Below, piece by piece: positions 44,155-52,498 of a stretch of 64,000 bases of DNA. The stretch lies in the NCBI RefSeq assembly GCF_037963835.1, contig NZ_CP150145.1, positions 5,828,001-5,892,000 on the forward strand. Reading direction: 5' to 3'. Position 1 is the stretch's first letter. Each line of letters opens with the position of its first letter. A program made the translations under genes and the position numbers. The stretch is from Paenibacillus sp. FSL H8-0332 (GTDB lineage: Bacteria > Bacillota > Bacilli > Paenibacillales > Paenibacillaceae). Under the pieces are notes generated by a model. That model was given only the letters and a program-made list of their open reading frames with translations. It was not told the origin of the DNA and made no database searches.

Positions 44155-44988
44155 TTAGTTGTTAGCCCAAGCCTCCGGCAGAATGAACCCGGCATATTTC
44201 TCCTGTCCCTGGATGTAAGCCTCGAACTCCTTGGATTCATACGCAGCCTTCAGATCCTTGGCCCACTGGGCATCCTGATCCTTCTTGTTCACCGATACGA
44301 TGATTCTATGCTGCATAGGCGTATTCTCAATCTTCAGCGCATCTGTAATCTTGCGGTCGGGAGCGTTAGCGATATAATTCCCGTTCACTACACCATAATC
44401 AACATCCTGCAGCGAGACCAGAATCTGCGCAGGGTCCAGCACCTTAAGATCAATCTTGAACTTGTCCGGCTCCACGCTATTCACATTGAAATCCACTACC
44501 CCGGCGCCCTCTTTGATCTTGACCCAACCCAGCTCCTCCAGAATTCGCAGCGCGCGCTCCTGATTAACCGGGTCGTTCGGAATCGCGACGGTAGTGCCGT
44601 CTTTCACATCGTCAAGCGAAGTGTGATTAACGGAATACAGCCCCTGCGGAGCGCCTGGAACATAAGCAACCCCCACCATATCGGCGCCAATTTCCTTATT
44701 GATGGCATCCATATAGGCCGTGCTCTGGAAGATACTCGCATCAATCGAGCCTTCCTTCATCGCCGGGTTGACCTGCATATTCTGCGAGAAGGTTTTGATA
44801 TCTACAGTATACCCTTTTCCTTCCAGGATCGGGAGAATGGATTGCCGGAACTGCTCCTCATACGTACCTACGCCGAATCCGACTGTGATTTCCTTCTTGT
44901 CCCCGGAGCTTGCCGCTTCCTTATTGTTGCCGCAAGCCGCCAGCACCGCCATCGAACTAATCAGTAGAACCGCCAGTAATTTTTTCAT
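44155..44988 (-). CDS. metQ: MetQ-type substrate-binding lipoprotein (first system)
   Basis: An NlpA/MetQ-family binding lipoprotein of 277 residues. The lipobox is SMAVLAACG, followed by the two-lobed binding domain with the family's FQSTAYMDAINKEIGADM and VAIPNDPVNQERALRILEEL. The start is the ATG at 44988; an ATG three codons earlier touches the AGGGG site. Unlike the usual order, it is separated from metN and metI by a UroD-family gene. The ligand may therefore be a methionine relative rather than methionine itself. Confidence 0.9.
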   Translation of the reverse strand: MKKLLAVLLISSMAVLAACGNNKEAASSGDKKEITVGFGVGTYEEQFRQSILPILEGKGYTVDIKTFSQNMQVNPAMKEGSIDASIFQSTAYMDAINKEIGADMVGVAYVPGAPQGLYSVNHTSLDDVKDGTTVAIPNDPVNQERALRILEELGWVKIKEGAGVVDFNVNSVEPDKFKIDLKVLDPAQILVSLQDVDYGVVNGNYIANAPDRKITDALKIENTPMQHRIIVSVNKKDQDAQWAKDLKAAYESKEFEAYIQGQEKYAGFILPEAWANN

Positions 44989-45000
44989 CACTCTCATCCC

Positions 45001-46020
45001 CTATCCTAATACTGTGTTTTTAAAATGCACTAATGCCTCGTCAGTAACCGTCAGCGGAATGGCGCAGTTGGGCGACAGAATAAACGGCTGCCCCTTCATC
45101 TTGGCCAAGGCTTCCTTAGCCTGCTGTTCAATCAGCTCCAGATGATTTCCGGCAAACAGCCCGTGATCCACTCCGCCCACCTTCGTAGCCTTGAGATCAG
45201 CGTCCAGCTCGGGATTGCCTTCGGCTACCGTATCCCAGCTGATCCCGTCAATCCGGTAATCATTGAATTTCGCAGGCTGGGCATGAGCACCGCAGGTATG
45301 TAAAATATTCTTGCCATAGCTCGCCGCCTCCAGCACGATGGAATCATAGGGTCTGGACAGCTCATCAAACATCGCTTCATCGAATAAACCGGGGTGGGCT
45401 GTGCCTGTCACCGCATAGAACAGTCCATCTGATCCCGCCTGACGCAGCTCCTGCACATAATCGGCCAAGGTCAAGGCAATCGCATGCAGGGCATGATGCG
45501 CAGCGGCACGGTGTTCCTTGAAGAGCGATTCCAGCGTCACCGGCTGCTCAATCCCGAATACGGTCTCCGTAACATAAGCAGAACGTCCTACAATGAACAG
45601 CAATACCGTGAGCGGGGAGAACACCGTCTGAATCAGCGGCGTATCCGGCAAGCCCTGGCGGATCTTCCTTACGGCCTCCAGATGCTCCAGCAGCGAAGGG
45701 GTTTGCACGGCTTTTTTCACCTCAAGATCCCAGAGATTCGCGGCAGCCGGAACCGCCGTAGTCAGTTGTCTCGGGAATACCGTCCGGTAATCTGCGAAGT
45801 TATACTCATTTCCCCAGGCTTCCGCCAGATAGGTTGCTCTCGGGTTGATTTTGACCCAGTCCCAATCATATTTGTCCGTAAAAGAAATCGTAGATGACGC
45901 CAAGTCCTCAGCGTTCTGCTCCTTGTCAATAAAGTGACGCCATCCGCTAACCATCGGACGGTCCGCAAGTTCCCCGGATAAGATCGCCTGAAAACGCTCC
46001 TGCTTGCTCCATATAGTCAT
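45001..46020 (-). CDS. UroD-family protein, probable zinc-dependent methyltransferase
   Basis: A 339-residue member of the uroporphyrinogen decarboxylase superfamily. It carries the metal-binding pattern of the methyltransferase branch (MtaA/MtbA-like and MetE-like) rather than of true HemE: His241 and Cys243 (HTCGAH) and Cys319 (LSPNCAIPL). AAGGAG lies eight bases before the ATG. It lies between metI (27 bases) and metQ (12 bases), so it is co-transcribed with an amino acid importer. The inference is that it demethylates, or transfers a methyl group from, the imported compound; no corrinoid protein is nearby. Confidence 0.82.
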   Translation of the reverse strand: MTIWSKQERFQAILSGELADRPMVSGWRHFIDKEQNAEDLASSTISFTDKYDWDWVKINPRATYLAEAWGNEYNFADYRTVFPRQLTTAVPAAANLWDLEVKKAVQTPSLLEHLEAVRKIRQGLPDTPLIQTVFSPLTVLLFIVGRSAYVTETVFGIEQPVTLESLFKEHRAAAHHALHAIALTLADYVQELRQAGSDGLFYAVTGTAHPGLFDEAMFDELSRPYDSIVLEAASYGKNILHTCGAHAQPAKFNDYRIDGISWDTVAEGNPELDADLKATKVGGVDHGLFAGNHLELIEQQAKEALAKMKGQPFILSPNCAIPLTVTDEALVHFKNTVLG

Positions 46021-46047
46021 TTGCCGGTCTCCTTTATATGTAATAGT

Positions 46048-46707
46048 CTAGTAACGCCGGATCTTGCGCGCCAATGTGTTGCCCAGGGACTGAATACCCT
46101 GCACCAGAATGATCAGAATAATGACCGTCGCAAACATGACCACCTCGTCAAAACGCTGATAACCGTACACGATTGCCAAGTCGCCGACCCCTCCGCCGCC
46201 TACTGCCCCGGCCATTGCCGTAGCACCGATCAGCCCGATCGTCGCTGTGGTCAGGGAGAGAATTAACGAGCCCACCGCTTCCGGCAGCATAAAATACCAT
46301 ATTACCTGCAGTGGTGTTGCACCCATCGCTTCTGCAGCTTCGAGAATGCCCGGATTCACTTCCAGCAGTGAATTCTCCACCAGCCGTGCGATATAGGGTG
46401 CGATATAGATAATCAGCGGAACAATTGCGGCACTGGTCCCAATCGAGGTATGAACAATTGCTCTTGTTAACGGAATAATTGCGAACAGCAGAATAATAAA
46501 CGGAACCGAACGTATAACGTTAATTAAGGGATTCAGTAATGTATACAGCCACTTGCTATCCAGCACGCCGCCCGGACGGGTAATAACTAGCAGGATGCCC
46601 AGCGGAATACCCAGCAGCGAGCCGATGAATAGCGATACGCCCACCATCTGAATCGTTTCAATAATTGCCTTCAGGAATTGCTCACTTGTGATCGATGTCG
46701 AGAACAT
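46048..46707 (-). CDS. metI: MetI-type ABC permease (first system)
   Basis: A 219-residue permease with five predicted helices. The cytoplasmic EAA-type loop is NPGILEAAEAMGATPLQVIW, and the conserved TATIGLIGATAMAGAVGGGG is followed by GDLAIVYGYQRF. Its start overlaps the end of metN by 26 bases but has a strong AGGAGGTG seven bases upstream, so the overlap is real. Confidence 0.94.
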   Translation of the reverse strand: MFSTSITSEQFLKAIIETIQMVGVSLFIGSLLGIPLGILLVITRPGGVLDSKWLYTLLNPLINVIRSVPFIILLFAIIPLTRAIVHTSIGTSAAIVPLIIYIAPYIARLVENSLLEVNPGILEAAEAMGATPLQVIWYFMLPEAVGSLILSLTTATIGLIGATAMAGAVGGGGVGDLAIVYGYQRFDEVVMFATVIILIILVQGIQSLGNTLARKIRRY

Positions 46708-47725
46708 AGGACTTCACCTCCTCTACCCGGACCTCATGCTGCTTCATGTAATTCAAGGCTGCTTCCATCTGGGCCGCTTCACCCTGCAGCTGTACGATAA
46801 TCGTGCCGAGCGTCGTCTCTTGAATCTCTGTCGTATTCGCAAACAGAATGTTAACCTTAACGCCATAAGAGCGGATGATCTCATACAGCACAGGCTCAGA
46901 AGCGCTCTCCCCGGCAAAATTCAGCTTATACACCCGGCTCCCCTGCTCTGCCTTCAGTGTTCTGCGGACGCTTGTGGTCATGCTGTTCTGAATGACAGTC
47001 TTGACGAAATTCTGCGTCGTCAGATGCTTCGGTTCTCCGAACACATCCAGCACGCTGCCCTGCTCGATAATCCGTCCCTCTTCCATCACGGCTACCTTGT
47101 TGCAGATCTCCTGAATCACCGACATCTCATGCGTGATGATCATCACTGTGATGTTGTATTCCGCATTGATCCGTTTGAGCAGCTGCAGTATGGACTGTGT
47201 CGTCTGCGGGTCCAGAGCGGAAGTAGCTTCGTCACACAATAGTATTGAAGGGTTCGAGGCAAGCGCCCGGGCAATCCCAACCCGCTGCTTCTGTCCGCCT
47301 GACAACTCGCTCGGATAGCTTCCGGCCTTGTCGCTTAGCCCGACGAATTCGAGCAACTCCTCCACCCGCTTGCGGATTTCCGCCTTGCCCTTTTTCAGCA
47401 GGACCAGTGGAACGGCCACATTGTCGAACACCTTTTTGGACTCCAGCAGGTTAAAATGCTGAAAAATCATGCCGATGTTTTTCTTGGCTGCCCGCAGCTC
47501 TTTGTCGCTGTACGCGCCCAGATCATGTCCGTCTACCAGCACCTGGCCCTCAGACGGCCTTTCCAGGTAATTGACCAGGCGGATTAACGTGCTTTTTCCG
47601 GCTCCACTGTAGCCGATGACGCCGAAGATATCGCCCTTCTCCACCTTCAGGCTGATCCCCTTCAGCGCTTCAATCTTCACCTCTTTGCGGGTGAACGTCT
47701 TGTACACATTCCGTAGTTCAATCAT
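46682..47725 (-). CDS. metN: MetN-type ABC ATPase (first system)
   Basis: A 347-residue ATPase with Walker A (GVIGYSGAGKSTLIR), Q-loop (GMIFQHFNLL), signature (ELSGGQKQRVGIA) and Walker B (SILLCDEATSALD). A C-terminal NIL domain (about 265-347) binds methionine in characterised MetN proteins and inhibits transport. The start at 47725 has GAGGGG upstream. It is the third gene of the operon after a GntR regulator and an M20 amidohydrolase. Confidence 0.94.
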   Translation of the reverse strand: MIELRNVYKTFTRKEVKIEALKGISLKVEKGDIFGVIGYSGAGKSTLIRLVNYLERPSEGQVLVDGHDLGAYSDKELRAAKKNIGMIFQHFNLLESKKVFDNVAVPLVLLKKGKAEIRKRVEELLEFVGLSDKAGSYPSELSGGQKQRVGIARALASNPSILLCDEATSALDPQTTQSILQLLKRINAEYNITVMIITHEMSVIQEICNKVAVMEEGRIIEQGSVLDVFGEPKHLTTQNFVKTVIQNSMTTSVRRTLKAEQGSRVYKLNFAGESASEPVLYEIIRSYGVKVNILFANTTEIQETTLGTIIVQLQGEAAQMEAALNYMKQHEVRVEEVKSYVLDIDHK

Positions 47726-47767
47726 AGTTGTTCCCCTCAATCATCTGGTAAATTTAGGATTCAGGAT

Positions 47768-48928
47768 TCAAGCCTGCTGCTTCAGCTTCACAAGCGCCCC
47801 TTCTGCCAGCAGAGCGAAATACTTGGCTGCCGGCAGGATGGCCGCCTCATCGACATCGAAGCAGGGATGATGCAGCGCATGGTTCGGGCCGGTTCCGATG
47901 TTCACAAAAGCACCCGGGATCTGCTGCAAATAATAAGCGAAATCCTCGCCGCCCATCTGCGGCGGAATATCATGTACCTCATAACCTGACTGTGCCGCGA
48001 CCTCTTTGGTGAAGTCTGTCCATGCTCCGTGATTGACGGTAGCGGGCGGGCCGGGATACCAGTGCAGCTTCGCCTCTGCTCCGGCTGCGGCTGCAATCCC
48101 TTCTATGATCCTCGTCATTTGGGCCGGGATGCTGCTGCGGATCTCTTCGTTATAGGTACGTACTGTACCTTCCAGCTCCACCTTCTCCGGCAGGACATTC
48201 CAGGTGAAGCCCCCGTTGATCCGGGTCACACTGAGCACGACCGGCTCTTGCGTGTTATTCAGGCGGCTGACTACGGTTTGCAGCATTGTAATCATCTGCG
48301 CGGCAGTAACAATGGTGTCTACCCCTTTCTCCGGTGTAGCTGCGTGAGCGCCGACCCCTTTTACCGTAATCTCAAAGCGGTCTACCCCCGCCGTTAAAGC
48401 TCCCGTTCTTGTACCGAACGCCCCGTTAGGCAGGTCCGGAGAATTATGTAATCCGAAGATGGCCTCCACCCCGCTTAGCCCGCCGGATGCCAGTACGTCC
48501 TCCGCACCATGCCCCGTCTCTTCTGCCGGCTGGAACAGGATTCTGACCTTGCCCGGCAGTTCATGCTCACGCTGCTTCAGCAGGCTGGCCGCGCCCAGGA
48601 TGACAGCGGTGTGGAAGTCATGGCCACAGGCATGCATGGCTCCCGGAATTTCTGATGCGAAAGGCAGGCCCGTCTGCTCTTCAATCGGCAGGGCATCGAT
48701 ATCGCAACGGATCGCTACTATGCTGCCGTCACCTTGTCCAATCTCCGCTATAAGTCCGGTCTCCAGCGGGAGGTCCAGGATCGATATATTCTCTTCTGTC
48801 AGCCATTTACGCAGCTTCTCGGTGGTTTTATATTCCTGATTGCTAAGCTCCGGTTCACGGTGCAGGTTCCTCCGCACTTCGGTTAGCCGGGCTGCCAGTG
48901 CTTCTTCCGTCTCATGCTGTGGTCTCAT
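47768..48928 (-). CDS. M20D-family amidohydrolase (N-acyl-amino acid deacylase-like)
   Basis: A 386-residue metallopeptidase-like amidohydrolase (IAL-ILR1/hippurate hydrolase group). The metal ligands are seen in MHACGHDFHTAVIL, QPAEETGHGAEDV and the histidine of FGLHNSPDLPNG, with a C-terminal GGEDFAYYLQQIPGAF and HHPCFDVDE. The dimerisation domain lies at about 180-290. Such enzymes hydrolyse N-acetyl or other N-acyl amino acids. Its place before metN suggests that it processes the imported compound. Confidence 0.92.
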   Translation of the reverse strand: MRPQHETEEALAARLTEVRRNLHREPELSNQEYKTTEKLRKWLTEENISILDLPLETGLIAEIGQGDGSIVAIRCDIDALPIEEQTGLPFASEIPGAMHACGHDFHTAVILGAASLLKQREHELPGKVRILFQPAEETGHGAEDVLASGGLSGVEAIFGLHNSPDLPNGAFGTRTGALTAGVDRFEITVKGVGAHAATPEKGVDTIVTAAQMITMLQTVVSRLNNTQEPVVLSVTRINGGFTWNVLPEKVELEGTVRTYNEEIRSSIPAQMTRIIEGIAAAAGAEAKLHWYPGPPATVNHGAWTDFTKEVAAQSGYEVHDIPPQMGGEDFAYYLQQIPGAFVNIGTGPNHALHHPCFDVDEAAILPAAKYFALLAEGALVKLKQQA

Positions 48929-48949
48929 AGACTTGTTCTTCCCCCTTCA

Positions 48950-49612
48950 TTACGTATGCTCAATTCCTCTAATCCGCTCCAGTGCAGTCGCAAGGCTACT
49001 TAAGATATGCTCCCGCATTGCCCGCTCCGCACCCTCTTCATCCCTGGCTATGATTCTCTGCAGAATCACAAGATGCTCCTCATCCGCCTGCGTATTCCAG
49101 TCCCCGTGCAGAGAGACGTAACGACAATAACGGAGGGAACGGTCTCTTAGCTGGTTCAGCACCTTCTCAAAAGTCTTCAGCGCGCTGATCTCCCACAAGT
49201 AATCATGGAATTCGAAGCCATAGGATACAACATCCTGCTGATCCCCCATCTGGAAGGATTGCTTCAGCTTCTCCAGAATCAGCGTTAACTGCTGAATATC
49301 CTTAATGGTAGCGTTTCTGGCGGCGCTTCTGGCGATATGGCCTTCAAGCATGCTGCGGATCTGAAAGATCTCCTCGACCTCCTTAATCGTTAAGGGGGCT
49401 ACACGCAGCCTGCCGTTAGGCTGGCGCACCAGGAAATCCTCATTCTCCAGCCGCTGAATCGCTTCCCGTAACGGAGTCCGGCTGACCCCGAGAAGTGCTG
49501 CCAGGCTCTCTTCGTTAACCGCCTGATCCGGCTCCAGCTCGCTGTCTATTATTTTTTGCTTAAGTGCATAGTAGGTATTATCCTTCGACAATCTTCGTGA
49601 ACGCATTTCCAT
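48950..49612 (-). CDS. GntR-family regulator, FadR (FCD) type
   Basis: A regulator of about 220 residues. The winged helix-turn-helix (NEESLAALLGVSRTPLREAI) is followed by an FCD ligand-binding helical domain with the usual metal/ligand residues (for example RSMLEGHIARSAA and EFHDYLWEIS). GAGGAG at 49624-49629 favours the ATG at 49612; an ATG at 49621 is too close. It is the first gene of the eight-gene operon, and a perfect palindromic operator lies 50 bases upstream, so it probably represses its own operon until the substrate is present. Confidence 0.9.
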   Translation of the reverse strand: MEMRSRRLSKDNTYYALKQKIIDSELEPDQAVNEESLAALLGVSRTPLREAIQRLENEDFLVRQPNGRLRVAPLTIKEVEEIFQIRSMLEGHIARSAARNATIKDIQQLTLILEKLKQSFQMGDQQDVVSYGFEFHDYLWEISALKTFEKVLNQLRDRSLRYCRYVSLHGDWNTQADEEHLVILQRIIARDEEGAERAMREHILSSLATALERIRGIEHT

Positions 49613-49661
49613 AGATTTCATTGCTCCTCGCCATTCATTTGCGGGTCGCCCGGTCAACTGT

Positions 49662-49679
49662 ATAATTGTATACAATTAT
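49662..49679. promoter_or_regulatory. Perfect 18-bp palindrome, operator of the FCD regulator
   Basis: ATAATTGTATACAATTAT is a perfect 18-base palindrome with the TTGTATACAA core usual for FadR/FCD-type GntR proteins. It lies about 50 bases upstream of the regulator start. Confidence 0.8.
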
Positions 49680-49894
49680 TAAAGATGAGAGATATTCAAG
49701 ATAAAATGAAAGTATCGGTTGAAAATCTCTCTGTGCAATCAAGCTTTTTTCATACTATAATCCCATTATCCCCACTAGTCAAGTGTGTTTTATAGGGGAA
49801 TCAATAATCGACACTAATTGGACAATTAAAGTCGTATTTTCACAAATTGATTTAATGATTTTTATGTTTGGGATTAGCCGTGACTCCAGAGAAG

Positions 49895-50016
49895 TTTTGG
49901 ACTTCCGGCCGCTGTTGTCTGCAGATTTCATGATTTATACCGTTTTTAACGGTTGAAATCCGCAGACAAAGGCGGTCGCTACCGCTCCTCCAGTTCCAAA
50001 ATTCCCCTCCGCCACT
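49895..50016. repeat. Palindromic repeat element, copy 1
   Basis: A 122-base element with outer arms TTTTGGA and TCCAAAA. The inner stem is formed by CCGGCCGCTGTTGTC-TGC-AGATTTC (ending 49929) and GAAATCC-GCA-GACAAAGGCGGTCG (from 49955), with a small hairpin ACCGTT/AACGGT in the loop. A second copy with compensatory changes lies at 63610-63722. The surrounding 49680-50083 region has no supportable gene. Confidence 0.85.
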
Positions 50017-50083
50017 TTTCCCTTACCTTAAATAATTCAAGTTCATTCTATAGGGCACGGTCTTTTAAAATCTAACGTAAATG

Positions 50084-50127
50084 ATGAATAACCCTCCTGC
50101 ACCTATTAGGTGTGGAGGGTTATTCAT
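50084..50127 (-). terminator. Terminator after the 97-residue hypothetical gene
   Basis: ATGAATAACCCTCC pairs with GGAGGGTTATTCAT and encloses CACCT/AGGTG. It directly follows the stop of the minus-strand gene at 50129. Confidence 0.75.
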
Positions 50128-50128
50128 C

Positions 50129-50422
50129 TTAATAAGTTTCAAATACTATCTCATCACTTGCCTCACTCTTCTTGAACGGGTGACTATATTCTTTGAGCCT
50201 AAATTGAATTCCCAAAATCTCATCAGGTAAGGGTGGAGAAATCATGTATTTATAAGATGCATGATCTGATCTGCTCCCACCATTAATCATTCGGCAGTCA
50301 TATTGGTCATTAATATATAGTTCGTAATGGCTATGCTGATGAGATTTGGATTCAATTCCCTGCTCATTGTCCCAATCTATATTCAGTGTTAGCACACTTG
50401 CATTTGTGTATTGTTTCATCAC
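50129..50422 (-). CDS. Hypothetical protein, 97 residues
   Basis: An unrecognised protein (MMKQYTNASVLTLNIDWDNE at its start) with several His, Tyr and Asp residues (SHQHSHYELYINDQYD) and no membrane segment. The gene is clearly richer in A/T than its neighbours and has only a weak ribosome site, but its stop is followed by a good terminator. Its composition suggests that it was acquired. Confidence 0.5.
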   Translation of the reverse strand: MMKQYTNASVLTLNIDWDNEQGIESKSHQHSHYELYINDQYDCRMINGGSRSDHASYKYMISPPLPDEILGIQFRLKEYSHPFKKSEASDEIVFETY

Positions 50423-50461
50423 TATTCTTTAACATATAATGGTTTAACTCAACATAAAAAA

Positions 50462-50505
50462 ACCTCCTAATTAAGTACAGTTTGCACCATACACAATTAA
50501 GAGGT
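50462..50505 (-). terminator. Terminator after the IscA-like gene
   Basis: On the minus strand ACCTCTTAATT pairs with AATTAGGAGGT with one mismatch and is followed by seven T residues. It lies 53 bases after the stop at 50558. Confidence 0.7.
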
Positions 50506-50557
50506 CTCGGAAGCCGCAATCCACGCTTACTTTATCAATAATTCAGCATTCACAAGC

Positions 50558-50917
50558 TTAGCAGGGCTCCGCCGCCGGATTCCCTGCCTCTTCCTTCGTA
50601 CGGAAGGAAGACCCACAACCACATGTAGCGCTGGCGTTGGGGTTGTTAATGGTGAAGCCGCCGGTCATGCCGGATTCCTCGAAGTCGATCTCAAGACCGT
50701 TCAGGTAACGGATATCGTCTTTGCTGACGACCACCTTCAGACCCGAAACGTCCATGTAGATGTCCTGCTCGGTTTCGGCATCATCGAAGCCCATCGCGTA
50801 CGAGAATCCGCTGCAACCCCCGGCGGTTACGCCCAGACGGAGGAACATGTTAGGCACTTCCTGCTCAGCCAGCATCGTCTTCAATTGGCCTGCTGCTGTT
50901 TCACTTATGTTAATCAT
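50558..50917 (-). CDS. IscA/HesB-family iron-sulfur carrier protein (YutM-like)
   Basis: A 119-residue A-type Fe-S carrier. The three conserved cysteines are present: one in GVTAGGCSGFSYAM and two in SATCGCGSSF. It also has the motif NPNASATCGCG seen in IscA/ErpA proteins. It delivers Fe-S clusters or iron to target enzymes. GGGAGG precedes the ATG. Its location near a NifU-domain gene and yuzB matches the Bacillus yut region. Confidence 0.93.
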   Translation of the reverse strand: MINISETAAGQLKTMLAEQEVPNMFLRLGVTAGGCSGFSYAMGFDDAETEQDIYMDVSGLKVVVSKDDIRYLNGLEIDFEESGMTGGFTINNPNASATCGCGSSFRTKEEAGNPAAEPC

Positions 50918-51128
50918 AATGATAACCTCCCGGAGAATGAATTAGTTTGTTTATCAATCAGCCTTCCGGCTTCAAGTTAAGAACGGAGTGGCGAAACTTA
51001 TAATGAATATGATGTAAATCATTTGCTGCGCCTCATAAATTCAGTATACTCCACTATTCTTCTGCCCTCAAGTCACAAACTCTCCGCTGATATGCAATTT
51101 ATACCGGAAGTCCTGCGGTTTCTGGCGG

Positions 51129-51157
51129 TTGCTCCCCCTCAAGTAGAGGTTTATAAT
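51129..51157 (+). promoter_or_regulatory. Candidate promoter of mqnE
   Basis: TTGCTC and a perfect TATAAT are separated by 17 bases. The leader of about 150 bases holds two short hairpins (AGGTTGCAGCTAACCT and ATGCCGGCTGTTGCCGG) of unknown meaning. The rest of the 50918-51313 gap is featureless. Confidence 0.5.
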
Positions 51158-51313
51158 AAGAAAAGCGATAAAATAGTCTATTTTCAAAAAAATTCGGAAA
51201 TTTGTCACGGAGGTTGCAGCTAACCTCTATTTATAATGCCGGCTGTTGCCGGATATGCTCAGGTACACGATTATGCGATGCAGTCGCCTCGCCAACCTTC
51301 AGGAGGAACTTAT

Positions 51314-52420
51314 ATGTCTACCCTTATTACACCCCACACAGATGCCCGGATGGCGAACATCATTGAGAAGGTTCGCGGCGGAGAACGATTGAATTTGGAA
51401 GACGGCGTTTATTTATATGAGAGTAAAGATCTTTTAACAATCGGACAGCTGGCCAATGAGGTCAATCTGCGAAAAAACGGGAATAAAGTCTATTTTATTG
51501 AAAATATGAGCCTCTATTTCACCAATGTCTGCGAATCCCGCTGCGCATTCTGCAATTTCCGCAAGGATGAAGGCGAAGAAGGGGCTTATACCCTTTCCGG
51601 TCAGGAAATGGTGCAATATGTCGAGCAGCATATTCATCCCGGCGTGCGCGAATTCCATATTGTCGGCGGTCATAATGATAATGTACCCTTCCAGTACTAT
51701 GTTGATTCGCTTTCGGCCTTGAACGAGCGCTTCCCGGAGGTCACTCTCAAGGCTTACACTGCGGCAGAAATCGACTTCTTCACCCGCATCAGCGGACTCA
51801 GTATCCGTGAAGTGCTGGAGCAGCTGCGCGCCGCCGGATTGAAGACCCTTACCGGTGGAGGAGCAGAGATCCTGTCCGACCAGTACCGCAAAAAAATGCG
51901 CGTAGATAAGGCCAACGTTGAGGAGTATCTCGAAGTGCACCGGACGGCCCATCACCTCGGCATGAAGACACACACCACCATGCTGTACGGGTCCATTGAG
52001 TCCCGCGAGGACCGCATCCGTCATATGCTGCAAATTCGGGACCTGCAGGACGAGACCGGCGGATTCATGGTATTCATTCCGTTGTCCATGCAGCCAAAGA
52101 ACAAGAATGCCGGCATTATGCGCCGCAACTCTGCTTACGAGGATCTGAAGACCATTGCGGTCAGCCGTCTGATGCTGGATAACTTCGACCACATCAAGGC
52201 TTACTTCATTAATATCGGGGCCCAGCTTACCCAGGTAGCTCTTAGCTTCGGAGCCTCTGATGTGCATGGTACCATCCTTAAGGAACGGATCAGCCACGCG
52301 GCTGGAGCATTGACACCAGAGGGACTGACCCGGGAAGAGCTGATCTGGCTCGTGAAGGGCGCCGGACGGATTCCGGTAGAGCGGGATACCTTCTATAACG
52401 AGATCAAGGTATACGAATAA
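51314..52420 (+). CDS. mqnE: Aminofutalosine synthase MqnE (radical SAM)
   Basis: A radical-SAM enzyme of 368 residues with the cluster cysteines Cys73, Cys77 and Cys80 (NVCESRCAFCNF). It also has FHIVGGHNDNVPFQYYVD and the C-terminal region seen in MqnE/CofH proteins (SFGASDVHGTILKERISHAA). MqnE joins SAM to the enolpyruvyl benzoate product in the futalosine pathway to menaquinone. AGGAGG precedes the ATG at 51314. Its presence implies futalosine-type menaquinone synthesis, and a UbiD-family gene 6 kb away could supply a later step. Confidence 0.92.
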   Translation: MSTLITPHTDARMANIIEKVRGGERLNLEDGVYLYESKDLLTIGQLANEVNLRKNGNKVYFIENMSLYFTNVCESRCAFCNFRKDEGEEGAYTLSGQEMVQYVEQHIHPGVREFHIVGGHNDNVPFQYYVDSLSALNERFPEVTLKAYTAAEIDFFTRISGLSIREVLEQLRAAGLKTLTGGGAEILSDQYRKKMRVDKANVEEYLEVHRTAHHLGMKTHTTMLYGSIESREDRIRHMLQIRDLQDETGGFMVFIPLSMQPKNKNAGIMRRNSAYEDLKTIAVSRLMLDNFDHIKAYFINIGAQLTQVALSFGASDVHGTILKERISHAAGALTPEGLTREELIWLVKGAGRIPVERDTFYNEIKVYE

Positions 52421-52498
52421 GAAAAGAACAAGCTTACCTCAGCCTGTGAACGCAGAACTGCCTTGTCCATTATGTACCCGAAAGGAAGATCAGTTCGC

